This document shows, in pieces, positions 6,208 to 6,595 of a stretch of DNA of 6,595 bases (position 1 is the stretch's first letter; every line of letters begins with the position of its first letter). The stretch comes from Gammaproteobacteria bacterium (GTDB lineage Bacteria > Pseudomonadota > Gammaproteobacteria > UBA4575): contig JANQKJ010000049.1 of the NCBI GenBank assembly GCA_028281205.1, positions 1 through 6,595 of the forward strand. The letters are read 5' to 3'. The position numbers and the translations under genes were made by a program. Below the pieces are notes generated by a model, which was not told where the DNA came from, did no database searches, and saw nothing but the letters and a program-made list of their open reading frames with translations.

Positions 6208-6595
6208 CTATTTAAAAGCCGGGTTATATTTTTGGTTCCATAAAGTATAAATAGATGAAAATTGCTCGTTTTTCTTAATCGGTTGTCGACTTTCAATTTT
6301 TATATTAGTTAATGCTGGCGCCGGTATTTCATTACATTCAGTTTCTGTAAAGTCTTCAATCGGCGGTAAACGATCACTACTAATTTCCTGGCTTTCATCT
6401 TTATCGGCAGCTTCCAGCTCAGACATAATGGTCATATTTTCAGTATTCTTGAAGTCATTAAACTCGCCGAGGATTTCACGCGCATAGTAAGTGCAGCGAT
6501 TAAATGCTGCGGAATGACTGTTCCCAATTTTAAGGTCAGATAGTGTTAACCTTTTAATTAATTGCTCTGTTGCTAAATGTTTTTCCTGACCTAGA
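6208..6595 (-). CDS. Unrecognised protein, C-terminal 128 residues only (5' end missing)
   Basis: The frame stays open from the TAG at 6208-6210 to the window edge, so the gene starts beyond it. An internal ATG at 6435 has no Shine-Dalgarno, and open frame continues for 53 codons upstream, so it is probably not the start. I do not recognise the family. Visible residues 1-54 look helical and mixed in charge (for example EQLIKRLTLSDLKIG and CTYYAREILGEF). Residues 55-92 are strongly acidic and probably disordered (ELEAADKDESQE, PPIEDFTETE), with prolines around 77-93; the tail is more basic and ends in YNPAFK. There is no membrane segment in the visible part. An acidic, disordered C-terminal region suggests a regulatory or adaptor protein, but this is only a guess. 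The next gene on this strand is the small tail-anchored protein, 287 bp downstream. Confidence 0.6.
   Translation of the reverse strand, partial: LGQEKHLATEQLIKRLTLSDLKIGNSHSAAFNRCTYYAREILGEFNDFKNTENMTIMSELEAADKDESQEISSDRLPPIEDFTETECNEIPAPALTNIKIESRQPIKKNEQFSSIYTLWNQKYNPAFK

Overview
The window comes from an AT-rich proteobacterial genome, most likely a gammaproteobacterium. The homodimeric-type pyruvate dehydrogenase E1 (AceE), collinear with the Escherichia coli enzyme over its whole length and followed directly by AceF, is typical of gamma- and betaproteobacteria. No species can be named from the sequence alone.

Left part (1-1622, + strand): two closely packed genes that look like the end of a polysaccharide biosynthesis operon. 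The first has lost its 5' end to the window edge. It encodes an (alpha/alpha)-barrel protein of the kind found in capsule, exopolysaccharide and O-antigen loci. Two bases after its stop comes a complete AAC(3)-fold N-acetyltransferase, which in this setting is more likely a sugar-amine acetyltransferase than a drug-resistance enzyme.

Centre (1623-5710, + strand): a 133-bp gap with a possible promoter, then aceE (TTG start behind a perfect AGGAGG) and aceF, 16 bp apart. Together they encode E1 and E2 of the pyruvate dehydrogenase complex, which turns pyruvate into acetyl-CoA. No E3 gene (lpd) follows, so E3 must be encoded elsewhere. The AceF is a short form with one lipoyl domain.

Right part (5711-6595, - strand): a 68-residue protein with a C-terminal membrane anchor, converging on aceF with only 3 bp between the stops; a very AT-rich 287-bp gap containing several inverted repeats and a 10-bp direct repeat; and the 3' end of an unrecognised gene that runs off the window.

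Most of the window is ordinary metabolism and envelope biosynthesis. I see no convincing new multi-gene system. The least explained parts are the two minus-strand genes and the gap between them, the unusual sequence of AceF, and the dyad around the candidate aceE promoter.
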